A stretch of DNA of 64,000 bases from Spinellus fusiger (Eukaryota; Mucoromycota; Mucoromycetes; Mucorales; Phycomycetaceae): assembly GCA_025094145.1 (NCBI GenBank), contig JALLLS010000013.1, forward strand, positions 434,001-498,000, written 5' to 3'. The stretch's first letter is position 1. Each line of letters starts with the position of its first letter. The notes under the pieces were generated by a model. The model did no database searches. It was not told where the DNA came from and was given only the letters and a program-made list of their open reading frames with translations. The translations under genes and the position numbers were made by a program. Shown piece by piece: positions 24,372 through 33,583 of the stretch.

Positions 24372-24385
24372 GTTGTCAGGGCAAC
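24372..24385. promoter_or_regulatory. RFX/X-box-like inverted repeat upstream of the ZIP gene
   Basis: GTTGTCAGGGCAAC is a 6-2-6 inverted repeat with one mismatch, resembling the X-box GTTRCC-N(0-3)-RGYAAC bound by RFX factors. It lies about 165 bp upstream of the ZIP transporter ATG. Function is inferred from motif resemblance only. Confidence 0.3.
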
Positions 24386-24521
24386 AGGGTCTGTCTGTCA
24401 AGAGCAGATCAGATTCACCTCTCCCATTTTATTTTTTATTTTTTTATTATTTTTTTACATTTTACATTGTTTCTGACTCCAGGATTGGTGCGGGCATTCA
24501 ATAAACACGCACTGCCCCACG

Positions 24522-24540
24522 ATTGGTTATCATGACCAAT
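24522..24540. promoter_or_regulatory. Inverted CCAAT-box pair just before the ZIP start codon
   Basis: ATTGGT, 7 nt, ACCAAT forms a perfect 6-bp inverted repeat ending 10 bp before the ATG at 24551. A further ATTGGT sits at 24484. These could be binding sites for a CCAAT-binding (HAP/NF-Y) complex. The closeness to the ATG would put the pair in the 5' leader unless transcription starts very near. Confidence 0.35.
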
Positions 24541-24550
24541 GTGCCAATGA

Positions 24551-25823
24551 ATGACAGAAAGAACGCTACATGGCGTTTCGTGTTTACTTCTTCTTCTCAT
24601 GTCGTTCCAAGCAGCGGCGTTTGCCTACCTTTTCCCGGGAGATGCTATGGTCAACTCATTGTTGGCCACTGCTTATATCTCCATTTTCCCTAATTTACTA
24701 CTGTACTTTGTTCCTCCCAAAATTAATACATCGGCTCTTAATGTATTGGTGAGCTTTGCTATTGGTAAGTGTCATTAGAGGTATACGGATGTGTCTTTTG
24801 GGAGAAGGGAGTGTAGGTAATAAGGCCTAGAGTATTGATGGTACACATGTAGGTGGTCTTTTGGGAGATGTATTTCTTCATCTTATGCCTCACGCCTTTT
24901 TGGGTGGACACGACCATGGTCATGATGACCACGGACACGCTCATGTTCACGGACACGACCATGGACACGCTCACGGACACGCTCACTTTATCCAAGTCAA
25001 TGAACAAAAGAATGTTTTAATTGGTCTTGGTATCTTTGCTGGATTCTTTTTCTTCTTTGCTATGGATAAATTGATGCGTATCTTTAACGGTGGTGGTGGC
25101 CATGATCATAGCCACGGACACAGCCACAGCCATGGACACAGCCACAGCAGTGGAGAGACAACAGCACTTCAGTCTACTTCAGAAGATAAGCTACGCCAAC
25201 GCAAGTCTCCTTCCGACACATCTGCCACTACTACAACAGACACTGCCAACCCCTCCGACACACCTGCTTCCTCAGAGAAAGACAAAGAGATAAAACTAAG
25301 CGCCTATTTGAACCTGTTTGCTGATTTCACTCACAACATGACAGACGGCCTTGCTATGGCAGCCTCCTTCTACGCCTCTCCTGGTGTGGGAGCCACAACA
25401 GCTGTGGCCGTCTTCTTCCATGAAATCCCCCATGAAGTAGGTGACTATGCTATTCTGATCCAGTCTGGGTTCAGTAAGAAGCGTGCTATGATGGCTCAAT
25501 TCACAACGGCTGTGGGTGCATTTTTGGGAACCATCATTGGTATTGTCATTGAGGAGTTGTCTCGGTCTGCTCAGGAGGGAAAACACCACCATGCACATGA
25601 TCACCATGGATTATTGGGAACAGGCCTCGGGGTTGGAGATTTGGTCATTCCAATGACAGCAGGTGGATTTATCTATATTGCCACTGTGGGTGTGATTCCT
25701 GATTTATTACAGGTCACTGGCAATGCAAAGAAAGACAAGTTACAGGCCTTTACTGAATTTGCAGCCATGTTTGTGGGTGTGGGTTTTATGGCTGTGATTG
25801 CATGGAACGAAGGATCTGGTTAA
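24551..25823 (+). CDS. ZIP-family zinc transporter (SLC39A7/KE4-like)
   Basis: LIV-1 subfamily ZIP transporter, most like ER/Golgi ZIP7, which releases zinc from the secretory pathway into the cytosol. Two exons, 24551-24764 and 24853-25823, give 394 aa. It has an N-terminal hydrophobic leader, [16 protein letters not shown], and two histidine-rich loops ([12 protein letters not shown] and [15 protein letters not shown]) of the kind that sense or bind zinc. The binuclear-centre helices include [13 protein letters not shown] (HNxxDG) and [20 protein letters not shown] (HEIPHExGD). A third His-rich loop is KHHHAHDHH. All metal-binding motifs are intact. Confidence 0.93.
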
Positions 25824-26027
25824 ATGAGTGTATGTAGAAAAAGAACATATCTCTGCTGTATCACTGTTTCTATACAATAAAAAGAAAGAAAGAAGCAGTG
25901 TCTTTTTTCTTTCCTTGAGCAACACTAAGAAGAAAGAATGCATTCATAGCCCATCTATAGAGGTACACTGTATATAGAAAGAAGAAAGAAAGAAAGAAAG
26001 AAAGAAAAGAAAGAAAAAAGAATGCCT

Positions 26028-26160
26028 CTATAAGAGAGGTCCGGAAGAAGTGGTGGGGACCGTCTTGCCGGACAAAGAATTAAGAATCCGCAATGGAGGA
26101 TCCTTGCTTCATAGGGAGCATGGCAAGGTGGCCTGAGTTCGATCTCTTTTTTAACTTGAT
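26028..26160 (+). other. Structured, non-repetitive segment: RPS24 promoter/leader or small RNA
   Basis: Follows a GAAA repeat and opens with CTATAAGAG. At 26039-26073 is a near-perfect hairpin (GTCCGGAAGA paired with TCTTGCCGGAC, one bulge). Further on, TGGCAAGGTGGCC and GAGTTCGATCTC resemble Pol III A- and B-box sequences, but they lie too close together for a normal tRNA. A T6 run follows at about 26148. It could equally be the TATA region and leader of RPS24, whose proposed ATG is at 26165. A definite RNA gene cannot be claimed. Confidence 0.3.
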
Positions 26161-26164
26161 TAGA

Positions 26165-26584
26165 ATGGTAGGTGGGATTCTATAAAGCTATGACACTGTA
26201 CTGCATTGTACGTACATACACTCCATACACATACACATGTACATATATATGCACCCACTACAGAACTACCAATGAGGAAAATAAGACTGCTCTTTATGTA
26301 CAAGTGGATGGATGGATGAACAGACGGACGGACGGATAGGTCGGTGGATGGATGGATAGGTCGGTGGATGGACGGATTTCTTTGTGCTCGGGATACAAAC
26401 GTACACTCTCGGGTAGTTTGAGTACCCAGCGTAGATATAAAAAAAAAGCCTAAGAAGCAGTACCCAAGGAAAAAGGAACAGATCCTTCTAGCGGGCAATG
26501 AATCACTTTTACCCTTTTTATGTTTGAGGTGTAGAGAAGTCTACGCCACTCGTAGGGGAAATACATGCACTCTCTGTATATGTA

Positions 26585-26621
<37 letters not shown>

Positions 26622-27117
26622 TAGGTAATACATTATACTACACTGCAATCCATTACAGTGTCATATCAAAACAACCAAATGACATCTATTTTCTTACTGA
26701 TCTACTCTTCTTTACAAGGCCGACGCTTCCACTGTCACCATCCGTACTCGTAAGTTTTTGACCAACCGTCTGCTCCAGCGTAAGCAGATGGTCGTGGACG
26801 TTATCCACCCTGGACTCGCCAATGTCTCCAAGGACGAACTTCGTGAAAAGCTCGGCAAGCTCTACAAGGCCGAGAAGGAGCGCGTCTCTGTCTTTGGCTT
26901 CAAGACCCACTTTGGTGGTGGAAAGACCACTGGTTTCGGTCTCATCTACGACACTGTTGAGGCTTTGATGAAGTTTGAGCCCAAGTACCGTCTCGCTAGA
27001 ATTGGTAAGGCTGAAGGTGGCAAGGGTGGCCGCAAGCAGCGCAAGGAAAAGAAGAACCGTGCCAAGAAGGTCCGCGGCACCAAGAAGGCCAAGGCTGCCA
27101 GTGCTGGCAAGAAATAA
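26165..27117 (+). CDS. RPS24: 40S ribosomal protein S24 (eS24)
   Basis: Exon 2 (26719-27117) encodes [39 protein letters not shown] and [20 protein letters not shown], then a Lys-rich tail: a complete eS24. It starts after a clear acceptor (TTTACAAG) and lacks an ATG. The proposed first exon ends with the ATG at 26165-26167, followed directly by GTAGGT. The in-phase join gives MADAST and 133 aa, the usual length. The intron (26168-26718) is long for this genome, as is common in ribosomal protein genes, and holds GGAT/CGGA and TGTATG repeats. Codon use is strongly biased to C-ending codons and AAG, as expected of a highly expressed gene. Exon 2 is certain; the single-codon exon is inference. 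Confidence 0.93.
26290..26375. repeat. GGAT/CGGA-type tetranucleotide repeat in RPS24 intron
   Basis: Runs of GGATG, CGGA and GGATAGGTCGGT units inside the first intron. A second intronic repeat, (TGTATG)n, lies at 26575-26622. Confidence 0.75.
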
Positions 27118-27423
27118 GCTTATTCCTTTGCGATTTTCTTTTTTTTTTACTCTTTCCTTCTTTCTTTGTTTTACTCTTTGTAATACATTCACAGTTGGAT
27201 ATAATAATAAAAATACGTTCACTATAAAATGCATGTTGTTGGAGAATAGGCTTCTAGGGTGTAAACCGATTTATAATGTAAAGTCAAATATTCATTACTA
27301 GAACCAGAATATTAGGAGAGAAAAAGGACAGCTTATGATTGTTGTGTGCTTTATGAAATTAAATAATTTCAAAAAGCAATGCAGTAATTTATATTCCGGT
27401 AAGTTGTGCCCACTTGCATAATA

Positions 27424-28446
27424 AAGTGACCCGAGAAATGCAATCGACAGTTGTAAATGTCGATTTTATTTTATATATACTTTATCTTGATAGTATCACT
27501 ATATGAATTCATTAGCTAAAGACATAAAGCCTTTAATACATAAAGGTAGTGTTGTTGATAATACATGACAGTGGTTTTATTGGTAGGTTGCTTAGTAACT
27601 ACCCTTATTCTTTGGCATCTATCACTGCCTGTCATCTCTGCCTTATGCTGGTAATGAGGCTGTTTATTGTCTTTCGATATTTTACCTTATTCCAGCACCA
27701 CAACAGCCTCCCCACTGAGGCAGCCTCATACCATTCCTCCACCACCTCCAAACTACCTTGTTTCCATGACATTCTCGGGATGGAAGACTGTAATATGTTG
27801 GTTAATGACTTTTGTGCCCCTGTCATAGATCATGAGCTCCAACTCTGGACTCATCAGACCAGACAACCTCCTGCCACTGCTAATGGGTCCAACCAACGTG
27901 CTCATAGGCTCACTGGAGTCTTACCTATATGCTATTCTTCACCAAAAGAGGGTTTATCACTTGACTGAATGAATAAAGGCCCATCTCATCGAGGTACTTC
28001 AAAGTTGGTCCTGAAACCTTGATGGCTATGATGGCTTCCTTGGTTTGTTGAGGATCCTTCATAACTGTTCTTCTCAACCACCAGAGAGCCCTGTAGTCGG
28101 GTTTTCTCTTTCTGCCACTCTTGGGTAAAAGAACCGCTGAGCCTGTCTCTTTGAAATGGTTCAGGATGTACTCTACAGTAGAAGTAGACACGTTGAACAT
28201 ACGAGATGCCTCGACCTGAGTAGATTTCAGGCTTAGCACCTGGTGGAGAATAGCTGAGCAAGTCTCAAGCCTGGTATCCTTTCTATACATCTTGGAGGTC
28301 TTTTTTGAAGGTGTCTATAGTGTTGAATGAGTCAGACATTATAAGAAAATTAGTTTTATGAAAAAATGAAAAATGGTGTATGTTGTTTTTTAATATAGAA
28401 ATAGTCCGGAATTTGATAAAATCCTATTACACTTCTCGGGTCACTT
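27424..28446 (-). mobile_element. Shortened Tc1/mariner element, copy 1
   Basis: Bounded by matching ends: AAGTGACCCGAGAAATGCAA at the left and, inverted, TTACACTTCTCGGGTCACTT at the right. Each end is flanked by TA (27422-27423 and 28447-28448), the Tc1/mariner target duplication. At 1023 bp it is about 350 bp shorter than copy 2 at 35558-36924. The minus strand carries the N-terminal helix-turn-helix part of a Tc1 transposase (28290-27925) and remnants of the catalytic region around 27826-27640. Family: Tc1/mariner DDE transposons. Confidence 0.85.
27640..28352 (-). pseudogene. Tc1-type transposase pseudogene in copy 1
   Basis: From an ATG near 28340 the first frame stops after about 15 codons, and the transposase frame resumes from 28290. 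It shows the HTH block VEASRMFNVSTSTVEYILNH, then RKRKPDYRALWWLRRTV and TLKYLDEMGLYSFS. Downstream, only frame-shifted remnants of the first catalytic Asp region are left, and the second and third catalytic residues fall in the deleted part. It is inactive. Confidence 0.8.
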
Positions 28447-28505
28447 TAGATATTGAAAATTGATATTTCTACATCACTGGGTTTAATTAAATAGATTATC
28501 AAATA

Positions 28506-28578
28506 GGAGATATAATTATTCAACGTACACTCATCGATCTTGTAAATATATTTAAATACAGAAATACTGTTTCTGCAA
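28506..28578 (+). repeat. Left inverted repeat of the tandem-HTH element
   Basis: Begins GGAGATATAATTATT and includes the core TGTAAATATATTTAAA at 28541-28556. It pairs with 30080-30152. Confidence 0.75.
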
Positions 28579-28916
28579 GTAGAGCCTTCAAACTTTCAAC
28601 ATTAGTAATAGATGCTTTATAATTTTTATCTTTTGCTTTATTCTATTTTCTATGGATTTGAGTTTTTGAAATTCTATCTGGAATGTTGTGTTGGTTTAAT
28701 AATATTTAGAAATAAATAGAATTTTTATGCATAAGAAGAGTACTTTTCTTATTAATATATATTCTGTGGTTATTAAATTTAATTGAGTGTGACTGTATGA
28801 GGCTACAGTTACACGTAAAATTATCTCTGTGACTATGGGGTGTAAGGCGTAGAAGCAGTAAAATACCAACTCTATTCTCTTTGTTTATTCTTCCACTCTT
28901 ATTTTTGTATTACTTA

Positions 28917-29852
28917 ATGACTATTTCAACCACCAAGCCAACAATGAACAGCGAGAAAATAGTCACCAATGAACATAATTCTAGTGCTAAAACGACCCAT
29001 AAACCTCATGGCAATAAGAAAACTATTGATGAAAGCGTTCTCAACACTATTCTACATGAGCGCAATGTCAATGGCCTTTTCTTAAAAGATATTGCTGCTA
29101 TAATCGGCAGTAACCAAAGGAGTGTTTCCAACATCCTGAAGGAACATGCTCTTGAAACTGGAAAGACCTATATACCTCGTATCAGTGGGAAACATATTGA
29201 TAACGACATGCGCAACACTATTATAAATGAGTACACTGTCAATGGACTCAGTCAAGAGAAGATTGCTGCCATAGTTGGCACTACCCAAGTAACCATTTCC
29301 AACATCTTGAGGAAATATCACCATAGTAATGAAAATACCCTTAAACCTCGTAAAAAGAGAACACCCGTTGATGAGAATATACGCAATAGCATTCTACATG
29401 AGTACAATGTCAATGAACTCACCTATGAAAAGATTGCTGTTAAAGTTGGTGCTAGCAGATCGAATGTTGGCAGAGTCTTGAAGGCATTCAGAGAAAATGA
29501 GACTCCTGGGTTTCATAAAAAGAGAACACCCGTTGATGAGAATATACGCAATAGTATTCTACATGAGCGCAATGTCAATTATCTCAGTCAAGAGAAAATT
29601 GCTTCCATCGTTGGCACTAGCAGATCGACTGTTGGCAGAGTCTTGAAGGCATTCAGAGAAAATGAGCCTCCTGAGCCTATGAGTGGTGTACAGAGAAGGT
29701 TCATAAGTACTGAGGTAGACAAACCGAACTTAATCTGCAGGTGGAATCACAATTCATTTCGTAAAATAAAGGGAGTCCGCACGACAATGATCAACCCAGT
29801 TCCCCAGGTCACCTTTTATAAACTGATGAATAAGCTCAAGTTTTGCCTATAA
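28917..29852 (+). CDS. Protein of four tandem helix-turn-helix units
   Basis: Single-exon gene, 311 aa from the ATG at 28917 (an alternative ATG is at 28944). After a Thr/Lys-rich N-terminus come four related units. Each has the plan (D)E/N-x-R/V-N-x-I-x-E-x-N-V-N-x-L-x-x-E/K-I-A-x-I-V-G-(S/T)-x-x-x-V-x-x-(I/V)-L-(K/R). Examples are SVSNILKEH, TISNILRKYH, NVGRVLKAFRE and TVGRVLKAFRE at the ends of units 1-4. The pattern resembles the Tc1/Tc3 and Hin-type HTH used to bind DNA ends. Units 3 and 4 are nearly identical in DNA and start 165 nt apart, a recent duplication. There is no DDE, RuvC or recombinase domain. The frame is intact, unlike the neighbouring transposase. I infer a DNA-binding protein of transposon origin; its function is unknown. 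Confidence 0.72.
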   Translation: MTISTTKPTMNSEKIVTNEHNSSAKTTHKPHGNKKTIDESVLNTILHERNVNGLFLKDIAAIIGSNQRSVSNILKEHALETGKTYIPRISGKHIDNDMRNTIINEYTVNGLSQEKIAAIVGTTQVTISNILRKYHHSNENTLKPRKKRTPVDENIRNSILHEYNVNELTYEKIAVKVGASRSNVGRVLKAFRENETPGFHKKRTPVDENIRNSILHERNVNYLSQEKIASIVGTSRSTVGRVLKAFRENEPPEPMSGVQRRFISTEVDKPNLICRWNHNSFRKIKGVRTTMINPVPQVTFYKLMNKLKFCL

Positions 29853-30079
29853 ATGAGTCTATTTGAGCTTGTTTTTATTGACGAACATAAGAATTGGTAT
29901 ATTGCTTGATCAATGGTGCTCTGATATCTATTATAGAGCCAAATTACTATTCTATTACTAAGAATACCCGTAATATATACTCGAAAGAAAGAAAAGAGAT
30001 AATGATACCAAAACATATGAAATCCACAAAACAATACATCACTGAATGGCGTAATGTGTGAAAATAAAGTGATTATAAA

Positions 30080-30152
30080 TTGTAGAAATAGCGTCCCTGT
30101 GTTTAAATATATTTACACTGCCGACCACCGTTAATTCAATAACTATATCTCC
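30080..30152 (-). repeat. Right inverted repeat of the tandem-HTH element
   Basis: The reverse complement begins GGAGATATAGTTATTG and contains the same core TGTAAATATATTTAAA (30117-30102). It is the partner of 28506-28578. Confidence 0.75.
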
Positions 30153-30751
30153 GTTTGTAATGTCATTCATTTGGCTTTATGAAGTTTGAATGGTCATTAG
30201 ATCTTAGGAATAACAAGTTCCAATATATTCTGGATAGACTAGCTACTGATTTACAGATATCATTAATAATCACTGCACAGAAAAACAGTAGGCTAATGGG
30301 AAGGGCTTTGTATATATATTATTGTATTTAATTAAGCCATAGAACTAATAATAGTGACTATTTTATCTCTTTTAGATATAGAAACTATTGGATTCTCTTT
30401 GGCCATAGTCTATGAGAATAGTGTGAGGTGTATTGATATAGAAATGAGTGATCGTATGGTAAATACAGACACACAGGAACATAAAAAATATTAAGTAGTT
30501 TAATGAGTGATGATGTATTGAAAGATCAAAACTACATTCTTAGTATCGTAAGTCCTTGTAAAGAGTAGGCAAAATAAGGAGAGTTGAACTAAATACTATA
30601 GCAGTATATCTTTTTGTAGAAGAATAAGTAATAGGCTCTTGAATGAGCTATACAAAAAACCATCGATTAGCAGTAACAATTACAGTAGAGGTATCTTTAC
30701 AATAGGATAACGGATGCTTCTATATACTTTTGCTTTTCTTTATTTATGACT
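30153..30751. other. AT-rich intergenic DNA
   Basis: Lies between the tandem-HTH element and the 3' end of CTNNBL1. No gene or RNA was seen. Confidence 0.6.
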
Positions 30752-33185
30752 TTATTTGTCTTCCACTTCCGCTGGATTTTGCATTACAATTTCCATGGGT
30801 TCACCATTCTTTACCGACATATCTACTTTGTCTTCTTTCTTTTCTTCTTCCATAGCCTGTGCTGTTTCTGGCCTTTTTTCAATACTACCCATGGCCACCT
30901 TTCTCAAAGATACAAAGTCTGCCATCAGTGCAGTCTCTTCTTCCAAAACACTAAACACATTGGAGATATCCTGATCTTTTCTTTTAAGCAGCATAATAAT
31001 CTGATTTTCAATGCCTTGATCTTCTGCTGCCAATATAGCAAGTATCAAACACACTCTCTGCAATGTAAACAGACCCGCCTCTAATCTTCGCAAATAGAAG
31101 TCATCTATAGAATCTTCTATTTCCTCGCTGTCCATTTCTTTCTTGTCGTTTTCGATCTCTGCAAGTACACGATGATCTCTTGCTTCGTAATGTTCTTTCA
31201 TTTCTAAGAGATGATCCACTTTCTCGTAGTCATCTTCAATGAATTTACGCACAAATCTTATGCGCTGTAGTTCATTTGGAGATAGGTTTCTCATCAAAGA
31301 AAGAAACAGACACACCATATGTTCTAATCAATGGCTAAGCAGTTGTAACTTACTCTATCCTACTATTTACCTTCATCTTCTGTCTCAATAAATGCCTTGT
31401 AAGATTTTTTTAACTTCTTCAAGCCCTAAATACCCAGCAATACATCCAGTGTTTATCCTCTGACACTCTTTTTACCCTTTCTTACTTTGCCCATAAAGAT
31501 AGGAAAAATAGTTTTGAGTCCCATAGCATCTACAAACCGAACACAGATGGGCTTTCCCTCTTCTCCTGTCAAAGCATAGTTGAGTACTTTGATAGCTCTG
31601 ACTCTTGCTAATGTCTTTTTTCTATACAATCATGTATAAGTAATTTCGTTTTTACATATAAACATAGAATGACACTAAGTGGATGTACGTACGTACTTTA
31701 ACATGATCAACATGAGCTCAACACCTTCACCTTCCAAAAACACGGGTTTGCTTTCTGCCTCATTCAATAATGAACACAGAGCATTGAAAAAGTTCTCCAC
31801 CATTTCTGTCTCATCTTCATCCACAGGGTCTTTTCTTTTGTAAGCCTAGAAGAAGATACAATACCCTGTTAATACTCCACGGCTAATTATATCTCTCTTT
31901 ATGGACTTACAGAAAGAGCTCTTAACAGAATATCAACACCACCAAGATCCACCATCTTGAGACGAATCACTATACAATAGGTCAGTGACTATTCTCTGCT
32001 GGCATGTCCCTATATGATGTTTACCTCTGCTGTCCTGTAAGAGGATAGAAAGGATCTCACTTGTGTATCCACGATTAGAATCGAACTCTTTTGCCTGTAG
32101 ACGCTTCAATGCCCATGGTAAGAATTCTGTAGTAAGAGCAATCTTCTCTGCTAGTGAGGGATCTACACCCATAATGTTCTCAAAGATGCCTATAGTCCAT
32201 AAAAAGAAAGAATAAGAAATCATTAGGTATCGATCCATTTATATTTCATATTATTATCATTACTTACCCAATATCTTGAATACACCCTGTCTGTCTGTCT
32301 CCTCCTTCTCATCCAACCGATCTAGGTTCTGTACTAGTAGATTCAACAGCTCATTGGATAACTAATACACCTTTCTTGTTTATCAATGTTACAGATACTC
32401 TTCTACATACCAATGCATCCACCAGGACCTTTAATCCAGAAGCTGCCTCTTCAGACTGCTCCAAATCCTCCTCAGAAGTCCCCACATCCTCATCTGTCAA
32501 CTCATTGATCAAATCAATCACATCAATCACAATGTCTGTATTCTCATGGCTTAACAGGGTCATTAAAGACACCACACTGCCAAGTTTCACTAATTCTGGA
32601 TACATTTGAGGTGCCTGGGTCAATCCCAATAGTCCTTTGATTTCCTCATCCAAATCAGCCTCAGACTCCATAAACTTCTCTGGTTCTTCTGCATAACGCA
32701 CACGCTGCTCTTGATTCTTATTGATGGCCTTTTCGAACTTAAGAATGATTCTCTTGACATTTTGGAGTGTCAAGGCCTCTGGCTAGAACAGAAGGTTATT
32801 CATGCATATTAAATGACATGTCCCTGTGTTCTGTTTACCTCATCAATGTCAAACTCATTCACAATATCCAACAATCGGCTTTGTTCATCTGTCAATCCAC
32901 CACCAAAGAACCGACCTTCTTCATCATCGTCAATATCTTCTGCTGTTTCTTCTGTGTCTTGATCTTGAAAAGTGACGTTTCTGCGTTTAGTGTTGCTTTC
33001 TGCTTCTGCCTCTGCTGCTTCGGCTGCTTCGGCTGCTTCTCTGTACTTATCCAAAAACATCACGTCTGGTGTGTCTGGCATTTTACGTTTGTTTTTACCG
33101 CTAGGAATAGCAGGTATCTGTAGTCTAGTATGAGTGTTTGCAGGGTTATTTGATCATTTACTTTGAAGATATGATCAATGTTCAT
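30752..33185 (-). CDS. CTNNBL1: Beta-catenin-like protein 1 (spliceosome-associated armadillo protein)
   Basis: Armadillo-repeat protein of the Prp19/CDC5L-associated spliceosome complex. Exon 1 is only 24 nt (33185-33162, MNIDHIFK) and splices at 33117 to IPAIPSGKNKRK, a basic NLS-like start. An acidic region follows, then the family blocks KFMESEADLDEEIKGL, HENTDIVIDVIDLINELTDE, LLVQNLDRLDE, TEFLPWALKRLQAK, SEILSILLQDSR, LKMVDLGGVDILLRALS, RVRAIKVLNYALTGEEG and MGLKTIFPIFM. The C-terminal exon (31318-30752) has ELQRIRFVRKFIEDDYEKVD, DDFYLRRLEAGLFTLQRVC and an acidic tail. About nine exons and roughly 560 aa are expected, with all blocks present. Confidence 0.92.
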
Positions 33186-33583
33186 CGCGTCAAAATGTAT
33201 AAGTGTGTGTGTGTGTGTGTGTGTGTGCACAGACAAAGACAGTATAAAATAGAATAGCTTTCTTAAATGTAGACGTCATCTTTAGTGACCTGCACGCGCT
33301 CTTCTACAAGCGAACCCATTTGTACCTTATCTTTTTCTGTCTCCATCCACGGATAGCTGTAGATAGAATCTCACTTTTGGAGCGTATATGTCCTATTGAA
33401 TGATGCATCACTATATAATAAACAACTTTATGACTCTTCATAGATCTGCAAAAGAAGAGAAACTAGTCTTTATTTCTATATTTCTATATTTCTATAATTT
33501 TATGCTTTATGCTTTATGCTGTATGCTCGTAAATACATCTACACCTATATATATTTATATCTGTCTATCTATACATTTTATAT
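33186..33583. other. Intergenic with GT microsatellite
   Basis: A (GT)n run lies at 33200-33228. Short overlapping minus-strand frames of 27-34 codons at 33264-33395 are the only coding-like sequence and were not assigned. AT-rich TATTTCTA repeats occur around 33471-33500. Confidence 0.5.

Larger units (their letters stand above)
28506..30152 (+). mobile_element. Proposed inverted-repeat-bounded element carrying a tandem-HTH gene
   Basis: The 73 nt at 28506-28578 align without gaps to the reverse complement of 30152-30080, 53 of 73 identical. In the inner 38 nt, 31 are identical and all seven differences are transitions. Weaker similarity continues outward past both ends. The only substantial gene between them is the four-HTH protein at 28917-29852. 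No catalytic transposase domain was found, and no target-site duplication could be fixed. Calling it mobile is inference from the inverted ends. It starts about 60 bp after the end of mariner copy 1. Confidence 0.5.

Noticed and set aside
27549..27968. 139-codon plus-strand frame
   Set aside because: Antisense of the transposase remnant in mariner copy 1.
33264..33395. Minus-strand frames of 27 and 34 codons
   Set aside because: Too short, overlapping in two frames, and joining them upstream would need an 18-nt intron.
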